Both the position numbers and the translations under genes were made by a program. This document shows positions 53,842 to 62,744 of a stretch of 64,000 bases of DNA, piece by piece. The stretch is from an uncultured Sphingomonadaceae bacterium. Its GTDB lineage: Bacteria; Pseudomonadota; Alphaproteobacteria; Sphingomonadales; Sphingomonadaceae. The notes below the pieces were generated by a model. The model made no database searches. It was not told the DNA's origin and saw only the letters and a program-made list of their open reading frames with translations. Numbering within the stretch: position 1 is the first letter of the stretch; every line of letters starts with the position of its first letter. The DNA lies in NCBI GenBank assembly GCA_947503245.1, contig CANNCV010000001.1, positions 371,501 through 435,500 of the forward strand. The letters are read 5' to 3'.

Positions 53842-54749
53842 GTGGCTTTCACCATCTGGCGCTGATCGGCATGGGGTTGATAGGCAGCTCAATTGCCCGC
53901 GCTGCACGTGCGGCATTGCCAGATCTTGCAATATCCGGCTTTGACAGCGATGCCGCCACTGTCGAGCGGGTCAGCGCATTGGGCCTGTGCGACCAGGTGC
54001 ATCAGGATTATGCGGCATTGGCTGAGGCTGATCTGGTGATTTTGTGCGTGCCCGTGGGCGCGATTGGCACGGTTGCCAGCGATATTGCGCCCCATCTGCA
54101 CAAAAATGCCGTTATCAGCGATGTTGGTTCATGCAAGGCCAGCGTCTTGGCCGATCTGGCGCAGCAATTGCCCGGGCATAGCATTATCCCCGCCCACCCC
54201 GTTGCTGGCACAGAGAAAAGCGGCCCCGATGCCGGTTTTGCCAGCCTGTTTGCCGGACGCTGGTGCATCATCACCCCGCCGGACAATGCCAATATAGATG
54301 ATGTGCAAAAGGTCAGCGATTTTTGGACCGATCTGGGCGCCAATGTCGAAACCATGGACGCTGAACATCATGATATGGTGTTGGCGGTTACCAGCCATTT
54401 GCCGCACCTCATCGCCTATACCATTGTCGGCACTGCGTCCGATTTGGAAGACGTTACACGCTCTGAAGTCATCAAATATTCCGCGGGCGGCTTTCGTGAC
54501 TTTACCCGCATCGCGGCCAGCAACCCAGTGATGTGGCGTGATGTCTTTATGTCTAACAAAGAAGCGGTATTGGCAATGCTTCAGCGCTTCACTGAAGACC
54601 TGACCGCATTGCAACGCGCGATCCGCCGGGATGAGGGGGACGTCTTGGAAGAGATGTTCACGCGCACCCGCGACATCCGACGCAATATCATTGAGGAGGG
54701 CCAAGACGTCGCCGCACCAGATTTTGGCCGCGAAAGAAAAGACCAATAG
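53838..54749 (+). CDS. tyrA: Prephenate/arogenate dehydrogenase
   Basis: A 303-residue NAD(P)-dependent TyrA. It has LIGMGLIGSSIARA at the start (Rossmann fold), VSDVGSCKASV and HPVAGTEKSGPDAG, with the catalytic His and substrate-binding residues. The C-terminal domain holds TSHLPHLIAYTIVG. Its ATG overlaps the hisC stop as ATGA, so the two are translationally coupled, giving a path from prephenate to tyrosine. Confidence 0.94.
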   Translation: MSGFHHLALIGMGLIGSSIARAARAALPDLAISGFDSDAATVERVSALGLCDQVHQDYAALAEADLVILCVPVGAIGTVASDIAPHLHKNAVISDVGSCKASVLADLAQQLPGHSIIPAHPVAGTEKSGPDAGFASLFAGRWCIITPPDNANIDDVQKVSDFWTDLGANVETMDAEHHDMVLAVTSHLPHLIAYTIVGTASDLEDVTRSEVIKYSAGGFRDFTRIAASNPVMWRDVFMSNKEAVLAMLQRFTEDLTALQRAIRRDEGDVLEEMFTRTRDIRRNIIEEGQDVAAPDFGRERKDQ

Positions 54750-54829
54750 CTTTTGCGAACCCAATGCCATTTGGAGCGAATGCTACGGTTAGATTACGTT
54801 CACCGATCACTCCGACTGGACATTATAGC

Positions 54830-55846
54830 TTAGCCCTTAGGCTGATTGCGCGTTCGCCAACGCAAAAGCCACAGACCAGCTGCTCCACCGCGGCACCGGT
54901 CCATGGCTCTATAAGAGGCAAGGCGAAAAATCTCTCCGTCCCATACCCATGAGGCAGTACGGCCGCAATCGCCGAGCCCTCGCCCTTTGGCAGATTCCGT
55001 TAGCAATGGGTAATCATCAGAATATCCCGCGCCGGTTAGTGCATAGAGCCAATATGGCTCTGCATCTTCGCGAGGTTTGACTGGCTGTTCGATTGTTGCC
55101 GGTCGCCATTTGCCATTTTGATCAATCACAACAATGATCGCTGAACCCTGATATGCACCGAAGAAGCATGGCACAATCCCTAATGTCGATTGCGCATCCA
55201 GCCGATAGGTTTCCACTCTGTTCGGCCTATCGCCCAGATCGCACTCGCCAAGAGATCTAATGGCAGCGATATCGGAAACGGTTAGAGAGAGCGGCGGTAA
55301 ATCTGATGCTGGCGGCTTTATAATATTGGGTAGCGGCGGAGGGGGCGGAACGCTATTGGCCGGTCGCGGGCCGATTGCAACCAGCGCTGTTACGCTTCCC
55401 GCACGCTTTTGCCGGTCGTCGATCCAGCGTAAAGCGGCACTGCTGCCCGAAACAGGCAGCAGGCCAATGACATTGCCCCCATCATCGATAACCTCTGCCT
55501 TTCGCGCCTTTGCAAGGGTTCTTAACAGCGCAAAACTGTCGCCAACTGGCGCGCCATTTTCATCAAAACCAAAGCCGGTCATCTGGCCATCAATTTTCAA
55601 TCGCACCGATTTTGGACTGCGCTGCGCTGCGTCGGCATAAGCGTCTATTTCGGGCGATGACAATGCCTGTGCATCACGCGTTACGAAAAGCTGCCATTCA
55701 TTGGCTGTGGTGGAACCACTCTCTATAATCGCACTGGCTTCACAATGAAGGCCATTGTCACATGCGACTATCCATTCATCAAATTCTGCAGACTCCGGCA
55801 CAGGTGCGATAACAAGAGTGGCAGCGGCAAGAAGAGAGGGTATCAT
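54830..55846 (-). CDS. DUF1176 protein
   Basis: A 338-residue secreted protein. A signal peptide (MIPSLLAAATLVIAPVPESA) is followed by EFDEWIVACDNGLHCEA, the DUF1176 start, and a region with many Cys (GECDLGD, VPCFFGAY, LGDCGRTASWVWDGEIF). The middle is Pro-rich (SVPPPPPLPNIIKPP). The function of DUF1176 is unknown. It converges with tyrA. Confidence 0.82.
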   Translation of the reverse strand: MIPSLLAAATLVIAPVPESAEFDEWIVACDNGLHCEASAIIESGSTTANEWQLFVTRDAQALSSPEIDAYADAAQRSPKSVRLKIDGQMTGFGFDENGAPVGDSFALLRTLAKARKAEVIDDGGNVIGLLPVSGSSAALRWIDDRQKRAGSVTALVAIGPRPANSVPPPPPLPNIIKPPASDLPPLSLTVSDIAAIRSLGECDLGDRPNRVETYRLDAQSTLGIVPCFFGAYQGSAIIVVIDQNGKWRPATIEQPVKPREDAEPYWLYALTGAGYSDDYPLLTESAKGRGLGDCGRTASWVWDGEIFRLASYRAMDRCRGGAAGLWLLRWRTRNQPKG

Positions 55847-55973
55847 GCATTTGTCCCAATATTGAAATGACATTTCTATGAGATGACATGCTATGAGATG
55901 ACATACCGCGCATGAATATCAAATGGATAAAGCTGATGAACGGCCAAGTATAGTTACGCGCAAAGGCAAAAGG

Positions 55974-56699
55974 CTAATCATCAGTCTCTGGCAGCGTGTT
56001 CAACGCGTTGATCGCGGCGCTCACACGTGCTTCAATTTCTTCACGCGGCAGACCAGCCGGTATTGGCTCCCCCACCTTATAGCGGATCACGCCAGGGCGG
56101 CGCAGAAAGCCATTTGGGGCGAGCAACTTACCGCTATCGACAGCCACTGGAACCACGGTCAAGCCAAAGGCACGATATAGCCCGGCAAAACCTGATTGCA
56201 GGGGCGCGCGCTGACCATGCGGTACACGTGTGCCCTCTGGGAAAATCACTAAGGGGCGGCCATCGGCAACATAGGCCTTGCCAGCCTTCATCATCAGCCG
56301 CAACGCCTTGGCCCCGCCATCACGATCAACAAAGATCATGCCATAGGTGCCGGCTACCTTATTCCACAGCGGAATATCGGCCAATTGACGCTTGGCAATG
56401 GTCACGGGCCGATCATGCAGCCTGAGCACTTCAATCGTTTCAAACATGCTTTCATGCTTGATCGCATAGAGCACTGGCCCATGACGAAAATGGCCATCAA
56501 CCTCTACTTTAATGCCCAATATCCAGCGCACACAATAATAATGAAACCGGCCCCAGCCTTGCGAAAAGGCGCGTAGCCCGGGTGTCCATATATAGGCCAG
56601 AACAAAACCGCCCACGACATAGGGAATAGAACCAATATAAAAGACGATCACAAAAAGCAGTGATCGCAAAGTGGCCAATAAAGTACGCAAAACAGCCAT
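55974..56699 (-). CDS. plsC: 1-acyl-sn-glycerol-3-phosphate acyltransferase
   Basis: A 241-residue membrane enzyme of phosphatidic-acid synthesis. Two hydrophobic segments stand at the N-terminus. The catalytic motif is KHESMFET, i.e. HxxxxE in place of the classical HxxxxD, and FPEGTRVPHG is the acyl-acceptor motif. It starts 10 bp after the stop of the YdcF gene upstream. Confidence 0.9.
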   Translation of the reverse strand: MAVLRTLLATLRSLLFVIVFYIGSIPYVVGGFVLAYIWTPGLRAFSQGWGRFHYYCVRWILGIKVEVDGHFRHGPVLYAIKHESMFETIEVLRLHDRPVTIAKRQLADIPLWNKVAGTYGMIFVDRDGGAKALRLMMKAGKAYVADGRPLVIFPEGTRVPHGQRAPLQSGFAGLYRAFGLTVVPVAVDSGKLLAPNGFLRRPGVIRYKVGEPIPAGLPREEIEARVSAAINALNTLPETDD

Positions 56700-56708
56700 A
56701 TCAAAGTA

Positions 56709-57263
56709 TCAAATACCCGATAATGCGCCAGCCAGACGCAGCAGATATTTGTTATATTCCAGAAAGAGAGCTTTAAGCGATACATTGACTGCAACCGCAT
56801 CGCGATAGGTTACCACGCCTTGCGGCAGAGCGCGTTCCATCTCAAAAGCAGCGCGGCGCATATGCCAGTTGGAGGTGATGAGCCGTACCGTTTCAAACTC
56901 ACCTTTCGCGACCCAGCGCGCGGTTTCCAGTGCATTGGTCCGCGTATCAACTGCCGCAAAGCCCAGATCAATACAGCATTCAAATGCCTCTGCCTGATCC
57001 GGATATTGCGCTGCCAATTCATCGCGCTTCACCTGCCGATCAACACCGGTGATGAGCATGGTTTGCGCGCCATCCTGCTGCAATATTTCCAATCCATGCT
57101 CAATCCGCCCGCCTTCACCAGTAAGAACGACAATAGCATCGGTCTTGCGGATATTATCGGAGCTTTGCAATGCGGTATCGAGCGGCTGAGGTAGCATTAT
57201 GGAAAACCAGGCAAAGCCCAATATCCAGCACAGCATAAGAAAGGCAATTAAACGAACAATCAC
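56709..57263 (-). CDS. YdcF/DUF218-family protein
   Basis: A 184-residue protein with a single N-terminal membrane segment (IAFLMLCWILGFAWFSI) and a DUF218 domain with DAIVVLTGEGGRIEHG and TNALETARWV, then RLITSNWHMRRAAFE. The GTG start overlaps the ftsX stop as GTGA, so the protein is read as part of the ftsE-ftsX-ydcF-like-plsC operon. In E. coli related proteins act in envelope biogenesis. Confidence 0.85.
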   Translation of the reverse strand: MIVRLIAFLMLCWILGFAWFSIMLPQPLDTALQSSDNIRKTDAIVVLTGEGGRIEHGLEILQQDGAQTMLITGVDRQVKRDELAAQYPDQAEAFECCIDLGFAAVDTRTNALETARWVAKGEFETVRLITSNWHMRRAAFEMERALPQGVVTYRDAVAVNVSLKALFLEYNKYLLRLAGALSGI

Positions 57264-58156
57264 AGGGTTTTCCGCAAAGCAATAACAACAGTAAGGCGCG
57301 CAACAATGGTCGCCAAGATTATACCCGATAGCGGAACAAGAACAAGCACAAGCAGGTCCAGCCAATCCAACTGTCCTGAATCGAGAAGCCCTGCGCCAAG
57401 CCCATCAATCTGACGAGAGAGAAGATAGAGCGCCAGTGCAGCAAGGCCAGAGCCCAACAGGCTACCAAACAGAGCATCAAGCGCTACCCGCCGCTGAAAC
57501 AGCCGCGCGACCTGCACATCAGTCGAACCAAGCAAATGCATGACGCCGATGGTCGGCCCATGGGTGTTGAGCGCTCCGCGAACCGTCAAAACAACAATCG
57601 CCGCAGTGGCAACGCTGAGCAATATCACCAGAAACAGTGCCAGAAACTGCAAAGACAACAGCAAATCAAAGATCGGTTGCAGCCATTGGCCATGCGGATC
57701 AAGCCGCGCATCAGGAGACACAGCCACAATGAGATTGCGCAATTCCTGCAAAGTCTGCGTTGTCATCGGCCCGGCAATATCAACATCAATCATAGCCGGA
57801 ACGGTTATCGCATCGTCCAGTATGTCCCCGCCAAGCCATGGTGTAAGCAATTGCTGTAGCTCTTCATCAGATAAAGTGTCGCGCCGCGCAACTAATGGGC
57901 TGGCGTCAAGAGCTCTTTCAACCGCGGCTAATTGCTCATCGCGCGCATCGCTGTCACCCGCTAATATCTGTACGGTAACGCGGCCAGAAAGCTGAGCATT
58001 TATGGCACTGGCCCCGCTGCGCAGCGAAAGCCCGGCCGCCACGGCCAATATCGTTAGAAAGATCATGATCGCAATGACCCAGGGCATGGGCCCTGCCAGC
58101 CGTGTGTCGGGTATCAACCGCCTTTCCGCCCGCGATATTCCAAAAAAACCCAGCAT
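57260..58156 (-). CDS. ftsX: Cell-division permease FtsX
   Basis: A 298-residue membrane protein with four segments: one at the N-terminus (WVIAIMIFLTILAVAAGLSL), an extracytoplasmic loop, then three C-terminal ones (LALFLVILLSVATAAIVVLTV and following). It has the FtsX-type GVMHLLGSTDVQVARLFQRR cytoplasmic loop. With FtsE it controls peptidoglycan hydrolases at the septum. Its ATG overlaps the ftsE stop. Confidence 0.92.
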   Translation of the reverse strand: MLGFFGISRAERRLIPDTRLAGPMPWVIAIMIFLTILAVAAGLSLRSGASAINAQLSGRVTVQILAGDSDARDEQLAAVERALDASPLVARRDTLSDEELQQLLTPWLGGDILDDAITVPAMIDVDIAGPMTTQTLQELRNLIVAVSPDARLDPHGQWLQPIFDLLLSLQFLALFLVILLSVATAAIVVLTVRGALNTHGPTIGVMHLLGSTDVQVARLFQRRVALDALFGSLLGSGLAALALYLLSRQIDGLGAGLLDSGQLDWLDLLVLVLVPLSGIILATIVARLTVVIALRKTL

Positions 58157-58938
58157 CAGCTGCCGTCCGGCCCTTGCCGGAAATAGTCACTGGCATCTTT
58201 AGGCGGAAAGCTTGGCAAGACATCATCAGGATTGCGCGCTTCCGGCTTTGGCGGGTGGCGCAATACGCCGGTCGGATCAGCCAGCTTACCACGGAAAAGC
58301 CGCATCATATGGGCCTCTGGAATGCGCGCGAGCAAATGCACGTCGTGGGTCGCGACCACCACTGTAGTGCCCAGAGCATTCATGGATTCAAACAATTTCA
58401 GCAAACGCAGCGCCATTTCAGGGTCAACATTACCCGTCGGCTCGTCTGCCACCAATATTTCTGGGCGAGAGATAACAGCCCGCGCAATAGCAACGCGCTG
58501 CTGTTCCCCGCCTGATAGGGTTGCAGGCCGTGCACTTGCTCGGTCAGCAAGGCCGACCCAATCCAGCATTTCACGTACAGGCGCGTCCAAATCCTTTTCC
58601 GACATGCCGGAAACCCGCAGTGGCAAGGCGATATTATCATAAGCAGAAAGATGCGGAACCAGACGGAAATCCTGAAACACAACGCCGATACGGCGGCGAA
58701 AACCAGGCATTCTATCGCGCGTTAATGTAACGGCATCGGTGCCGAACAATTTGATCAGCCCGCGACTAGGGCGCTGCGCCAAATAGAGCAGTTTCAGCAA
58801 TGACGTCTTGCCTGCACCCGAATTGCCGGTCAAAAAGTAAAAACTGCCCGGATAAAGCGTGAAGCTAATATCGCTCAAAACCTCTTTACCAGTGCCGTAA
58901 CGCAGGCCGACATTATCAAAAGTCACAATTTCCTGCAT
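58156..58938 (-). CDS. ftsE: Cell-division ATP-binding protein FtsE
   Basis: A 260-residue ABC ATPase. It has Walker A GNSGAGKTS, the FtsE-type LVPHLSAYDNIALPL, the signature LSGGEQQRVAIARA and Walker B ILVADEPTGNVD. A C-terminal tail of about 40 residues (after MRLFRGK) is Pro-rich and longer than in E. coli FtsE. Start and operon order are typical: ftsE, ftsX, then a YdcF protein and plsC. Confidence 0.94.
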   Translation of the reverse strand: MQEIVTFDNVGLRYGTGKEVLSDISFTLYPGSFYFLTGNSGAGKTSLLKLLYLAQRPSRGLIKLFGTDAVTLTRDRMPGFRRRIGVVFQDFRLVPHLSAYDNIALPLRVSGMSEKDLDAPVREMLDWVGLADRASARPATLSGGEQQRVAIARAVISRPEILVADEPTGNVDPEMALRLLKLFESMNALGTTVVVATHDVHLLARIPEAHMMRLFRGKLADPTGVLRHPPKPEARNPDDVLPSFPPKDASDYFRQGPDGS

Positions 58939-59175
58939 GATCTTGGTAATCCGGCCTTCCCGATGGCTTTTGCAGACAGCAAATCGTCATTTTCAATTCT
59001 GACGCTATCCCCACCAGCAGTTATGAGCAAGTGGTGTCACAAATTCATAGTGTAAAGCACACTCAAGGCATGTGTTACACATTTTTTCGTGGCAAAATAG
59101 GGTATAGGTCTTGCCTCTGTTAGAACTGGCGTGTTTAGAGCGGTCAAGGATAATTTCACCCATGAAGTATATCGC

Positions 59176-60036
59176 ATGATCATCAACTGCCCCGCATGTT
59201 CAACACGCTATGCCGTGCCTGACAGCGCCATTGGCGTGGGGCGTACGGTTCGTTGTGCCAAATGCGGCGAGAGCTGGTTTCAAGGGCCGATGGCCAAGCC
59301 AGAAGACAATGTGGATGAAACGGCTGCGGCCAAACCCCGCACCAAAAAGACTGTCCCCAAAAGAGCACAGCCGGAAAAACCGCCTGAGCAACCAGCCAGA
59401 GCAGCCACTGTTGAGCCAAGCGCTCCAACGCCGAACACCAGCAATTCTGCGCCGCCAGCATCTTTTGCAAGAGATATTGAAGCACGGCAACGCGGCGAAG
59501 TCTCAAAAACCGAGCAAAATTCGGCGGTTGCGTCAGAATCAGATGTTGCTGTGCCATCAGATGATGCACCAGACCCCTTTGCGCATGAGCCGCCTTTTAA
59601 GCCCAGACGTAATCCAGCAAAATACTGGACTGCCGCGGCAATAATTTTGGCGCTCATCTTAACCGCGATCGCTGGTGCTATCTATGTATATGGCTTGCCC
59701 AAATGGCTGCAAATGGAAGAGATTGGCTTTGGTGAGACTGTTCCGGGCCTAAAGATCCGGCTTCCTATTCGTGAAGATGACAGGCGCACATTCCCGGATG
59801 GCACAGAAGCGTTTAATGCATCTGGCAGTGTCGTAAATAATGGTCAGGAACGCCGTGACGTACCCGATATGCTTATCACTTTGCGGGATGCAGAGGGTGT
59901 GGTTGTCTATAGTCGGCAAATTGCCGCGCCAGCAGAAAGCCTGGGGCCAGGAGAGACGGCACGCTTTACCGAATTGCTGATTGATATTCCGCGATCTGCT
60001 GAACGCGCGGAAATTGGTTGGCTTGGCGAACCATAG
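59176..60036 (+). CDS. MJ0042 zinc-ribbon/DUF3426 membrane protein
   Basis: A 286-residue protein. The first 36 residues form a zinc ribbon (CPACSTRYAVPDSAIGVGR, then CAKCGESW). A Pro/Ala-rich low-complexity linker follows (about 45-150), then one membrane segment (AAAIILALILTAIAGAIYVYG) and a DUF3426-type outer domain (about 190-286). Genes of this type are found divergent from ftsE in alphaproteobacteria. The function is unknown. The ATG at 59176 begins the zinc ribbon. Confidence 0.88.
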   Translation: MIINCPACSTRYAVPDSAIGVGRTVRCAKCGESWFQGPMAKPEDNVDETAAAKPRTKKTVPKRAQPEKPPEQPARAATVEPSAPTPNTSNSAPPASFARDIEARQRGEVSKTEQNSAVASESDVAVPSDDAPDPFAHEPPFKPRRNPAKYWTAAAIILALILTAIAGAIYVYGLPKWLQMEEIGFGETVPGLKIRLPIREDDRRTFPDGTEAFNASGSVVNNGQERRDVPDMLITLRDAEGVVVYSRQIAAPAESLGPGETARFTELLIDIPRSAERAEIGWLGEP

Positions 60037-60074
60037 TTAAGATATTCGCGCAAATATGTGTAATATAATGGCGC

Positions 60075-60383
60075 TCAATAATGCTCCACTATCACTGGTG
60101 GGTTTTTGATATTGGCTGCCGCACGGTCAATAACCGTTCCATCGCTATAATTTGCAGGCCGTATTTGCAGGGCATTGCGCAATATTGTCTTACCATTATT
60201 GATAGGCGCATTCTCATCGGCCCGTTGCTGCAATTGCTCTCTAACCGATTGCACACGGACAATCCGTGCCGTCGCGGTCGCAGTAACGCGTGGTGATGGT
60301 GCGGCGCGCGCAGCTTGGTCCGTCTGTACGACGGGAAGAGCGCTGGTTGAAAGCGTCATTGCAAGAGTGAGCAATAGCTGCAC
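60075..60383 (-). CDS. Small secreted hypothetical protein
   Basis: A 102-residue protein with a signal peptide (LLLTLAMTLSTSALP). The mature part is Ala/Arg-rich with QSVREQLQQRADENAPINNGKT and ends VIVEHY. A GTG start is proposed; ATG at 60359 is an alternative. No family is recognised. It converges with the zinc-ribbon gene. Confidence 0.5.
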   Translation of the reverse strand: MQLLLTLAMTLSTSALPVVQTDQAARAAPSPRVTATATARIVRVQSVREQLQQRADENAPINNGKTILRNALQIRPANYSDGTVIDRAAANIKNPPVIVEHY

Positions 60384-60440
60384 AGCCGCAAATATGCCGC
60401 TGAGCCGAGCGTAAACCAGCGCTAAAGACGGTTAATACCA

Positions 60441-60471
60441 TGGTTAATCAAAATCTGATTGCCATTAACCA
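60441..60471. promoter_or_regulatory. Inverted repeat upstream of tRNA-Leu
   Basis: TGGTTAAT and ATTAACCA are separated by 15 bases in the 250-bp gap between the small secreted gene and tRNA-Leu. The arms suggest a binding site; the binder is unknown. Confidence 0.3.
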
Positions 60472-60631
60472 ATTTTTTACATGCACTGACCCGAAACGGA
60501 ACAGTCATGGCCAAAGCGGTAAATATAATCTCGGTGCTTGCCTAGACAAAGCGGAGTTGCTAGGGGCCTGTTCCTGCTCGAAAGGGCATTCTACCGGATC
60601 AGCGAATCGCCTGATACCCCATGCAGTTTGT

Positions 60632-60720
60632 GCGGCCGTGGCGGAATTGGTAGACGCGCAGCGTTGAGGTCGCTGTGGGGTTAACACCCCGTGGAAGTTC
60701 GAGTCTTCTCGGCCGCACCA
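60632..60720 (+). tRNA. tRNA-Leu(GAG)
   Basis: A class II tRNA: acceptor GCGGCCG with CGGCCGC, anticodon arm CAGCG-TTGAGGT-CGCTG with anticodon GAG, a long variable arm (GTGGGGTTAACACCCCGT region), T loop AGTTCGAGTCT and encoded CCA at 60718-60720. Confidence 0.96.
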
Positions 60721-60780
60721 ATTTGAAATCAGTCAGAAATTGATAATATCTCAGGCGTAAAGGGCTCGCTTGCAAACTGT

Positions 60781-61182
60781 TCAGGTAAGCAGCCAAGGTG
60801 CCAAAAATGCAAAAAAGGCGCCAACCAGAAAAATACATACAGAAATGCCGTATATAGCCCAGCTTATGCGCCTTAATCGCATACAGGCTTTTGCTTGGGC
60901 AGGATCGGCAGGGCAGGGCAATAAACGCGCCTTCCACTGCCAATAGCCAGCAATGACAAGAAGCAGAGCCGCACCAGCAAAAACCCAGGCTTTATATTGC
61001 GAAAGCCAAATTAAAGCTGGAAAACTGCTCGTTAAGCCAGCAAGTGCAGCCCCTGCGCCCATTGTGACAAACAAAGCTGGTAGTGCGCAGCAAATCAATG
61101 TGCCGCCGCTGGTAAATAGAGATAAGAATGGCAGCAGCAACTCTTGTCTGGAGAAACTGTCTACGCCTTTAGGTGAAGGCAT
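60781..61182 (-). CDS. MerT-like heavy-metal membrane transporter
   Basis: A 133-residue protein with four hydrophobic segments. The first has a vicinal Cys pair (GTLICCALPALFVTMGAGAA), as in the mercury importer MerT, and a cytoplasmic loop holds two more Cys (LLPCPADPAQAKACM). It starts 9 bp after the MerP-like gene. Which metal it moves is not known; copper or mercury are both possible. Confidence 0.75.
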   Translation of the reverse strand: MPSPKGVDSFSRQELLLPFLSLFTSGGTLICCALPALFVTMGAGAALAGLTSSFPALIWLSQYKAWVFAGAALLLVIAGYWQWKARLLPCPADPAQAKACMRLRRISWAIYGISVCIFLVGAFFAFLAPWLLT

Positions 61183-61191
61183 TTCTGAACT

Positions 61192-61521
61192 TTAACTGCG
61201 GTTTATCGAAACAGGTGTGTATCCAGTTTCCCGTACGATCTTGTTGACGCGCTGATCGCCGAGCGTCTTGCCTTTCGCCATCCAGATCGTGACAAAACCA
61301 CTCTCCAGATTTACATCGACCTTGTTGACTCCAGCAACACGACCAAAACTTTTTTCCATTTTGGTGCGGCACAGATCACAAAACAGCCCTTTGACCTTAA
61401 CTTTTATAGTTTCGCCCGCCTTTTTTTGTACCGCATGAGCGGGCTGCAAAGTCGTGCTAAAGCCCCCACCAATCACAACCGACGTCAATAAAGTTGCAGC
61501 AATAACCTTTTTCAGACTCAT
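61192..61521 (-). CDS. Periplasmic heavy-metal-binding protein (MerP/HMA type)
   Basis: A 109-residue protein with a signal peptide (about 1-30, ending QPAHA) and a heavy-metal-associated domain with VKGLFCDLCRTKMEKSF, where CxxC binds a soft metal. The usual GMTCxxC is GLFCDLC here. It likely hands the metal to the membrane protein encoded next. A CsoR-type site lies 53 bp upstream of the start. Confidence 0.8.
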   Translation of the reverse strand: MSLKKVIAATLLTSVVIGGGFSTTLQPAHAVQKKAGETIKVKVKGLFCDLCRTKMEKSFGRVAGVNKVDVNLESGFVTIWMAKGKTLGDQRVNKIVRETGYTPVSINRS

Positions 61522-61573
61522 TATATTTCTCCAATCCAAAAATTGCGATCTCAGTCACCCGAATAATGCTATT

Positions 61574-61588
61574 TACCCTACTGGGGTA
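61574..61588. promoter_or_regulatory. CsoR-type operator upstream of the MerP-like gene
   Basis: TACCC-TACT-GGGGTA is a G-tract inverted repeat of the type bound by CsoR/RcnR repressors. It lies in the promoter region of the MerP/MerT pair. Confidence 0.6.
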
Positions 61589-61590
61589 TG

Positions 61591-62232
61591 TTAAAAAAGT
61601 ACAACCAAATTGGCAATAAGGCCGCCATCATCGTTAATACCTATTTCTCCCACAAAAGCATCCTTAACGAGCCGAATAAACGGAGCCGCACGCCAGGCAT
61701 CTAAAGGGCCATCAAACCGATCAACCTGTAAGGCTATAAAAGGCTGTATCCGCCCTTTTGTGGGTGGATATAAGGCAATGCCGCCACGCACCGTTTGCCG
61801 AATTTGCGTGTCGCGTTCTTCAACCAGAATTGCGCGCGCTGAATAGGCAAGAAAATGCTTCGTACTAATCGTGTCTGCTGCAACTTGCACAAAACCTGAC
61901 ACGCGATCATTGCCATTGTCAGATAAATTACCAATGCCGCCGGATATTATGAAATTGGCTTGACTGGCGTCCCCATTAATTCGCTTCACCAACCATGTTG
62001 CCTGTGGCCCGATGAAGAAAGCATCACTTTCATCATTATATTCCACCAAACCACCTATAGACACATCATATTGTATGGAGTGGTTAAATTCAGCCGAGCG
62101 CTGCGACCCTTGGTTTTGGATAACAAGCGTTTGGCCGCCCGGATAGCTAAGCTGCTGTGCTTTGGCGCTAGGCGGCATTAATGTGATGAACACAAAAATT
62201 GAAAGGCCGTATAAAAGTTGAGAAAAGCGCAT
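61591..62232 (-). CDS. Secreted beta-rich protein of the metal group
   Basis: A 213-residue protein with a signal peptide (LLYGLSIFVFITLMPPSAKAQ). The mature part alternates polar and hydrophobic residues, with aromatic residues and an end in LVVLF, as in small outer-membrane barrels. It lies between the two CsoR-type sites and reads towards the MerP-like gene, so it could belong to the metal regulon. No family is recognised; a periplasmic beta protein is the alternative. Confidence 0.6.
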   Translation of the reverse strand: MRFSQLLYGLSIFVFITLMPPSAKAQQLSYPGGQTLVIQNQGSQRSAEFNHSIQYDVSIGGLVEYNDESDAFFIGPQATWLVKRINGDASQANFIISGGIGNLSDNGNDRVSGFVQVAADTISTKHFLAYSARAILVEERDTQIRQTVRGGIALYPPTKGRIQPFIALQVDRFDGPLDAWRAAPFIRLVKDAFVGEIGINDDGGLIANLVVLF

Positions 62233-62271
62233 GCTACCATTATATGTTTGTTGATATAAAATATCTTATAT

Positions 62272-62288
62272 ATACCCCTATAGGGTAT
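62272..62288. promoter_or_regulatory. CsoR-type operator in the divergent promoter
   Basis: ATACCCCTATAGGGTAT lies between the barrel-like protein and the CsoR-family gene, 20 bp before the latter. The arms (CCCC, GGG) fit the G-tract operators of this repressor family, implying autoregulation. Confidence 0.65.
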
Positions 62289-62307
62289 TGCAAGCGAAAG
62301 TTGATTC

Positions 62308-62583
62308 ATGCCCACTGAAAAGCATAAAGATAAGCTAAACCGCCTTAGGCGTATCGAGGGGCAGGTACGCGGTATCGCCTCAATGGTCGAAGAAGAGCGG
62401 TATTGCATGGATATATTGACACAAATGCAGGCGGTAAAATCTGCACTTTCAAAAGTAGAAAACCAGATACTGAAGGATCATGCAGCTTGCTGTGTTGCAG
62501 AAGCAATCGCCACAGGCAGTGAGGCAGAGCAAAAAGAAAAGTTTGACGAGCTGGTCGAGCTTATTGGAAAAGTGAAGCGCTAG
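62308..62583 (+). CDS. CsoR/RcnR/FrmR-family metal-sensing repressor
   Basis: A 91-residue all-helical repressor. It has KLNRLRRIEGQVRGIASMVEEERYC in helix 1 and metal ligands C33, H58 and C62 (HAACC), as in CsoR, which senses Cu(I). The metal specificity of FrmR or RcnR types depends on residues near the N-terminus, so copper is probable and not certain. It is divergent from the metal group it probably controls. Confidence 0.88.
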   Translation: MPTEKHKDKLNRLRRIEGQVRGIASMVEEERYCMDILTQMQAVKSALSKVENQILKDHAACCVAEAIATGSEAEQKEKFDELVELIGKVKR

Positions 62584-62744
62584 TTCAGTACATATCGCAT
62601 CCGCATACGGCCGCAATATCGCGTATTTGGGTTTCGCAATTATGCATCATGCGATCATGTGCTTGTTCTGCCTTGGTCAGTGGACTAGCATCATAAAAAT
62701 ACCTCCTTTCTTTGAAATCCCGATATGTGGAGCGCGATGATATT

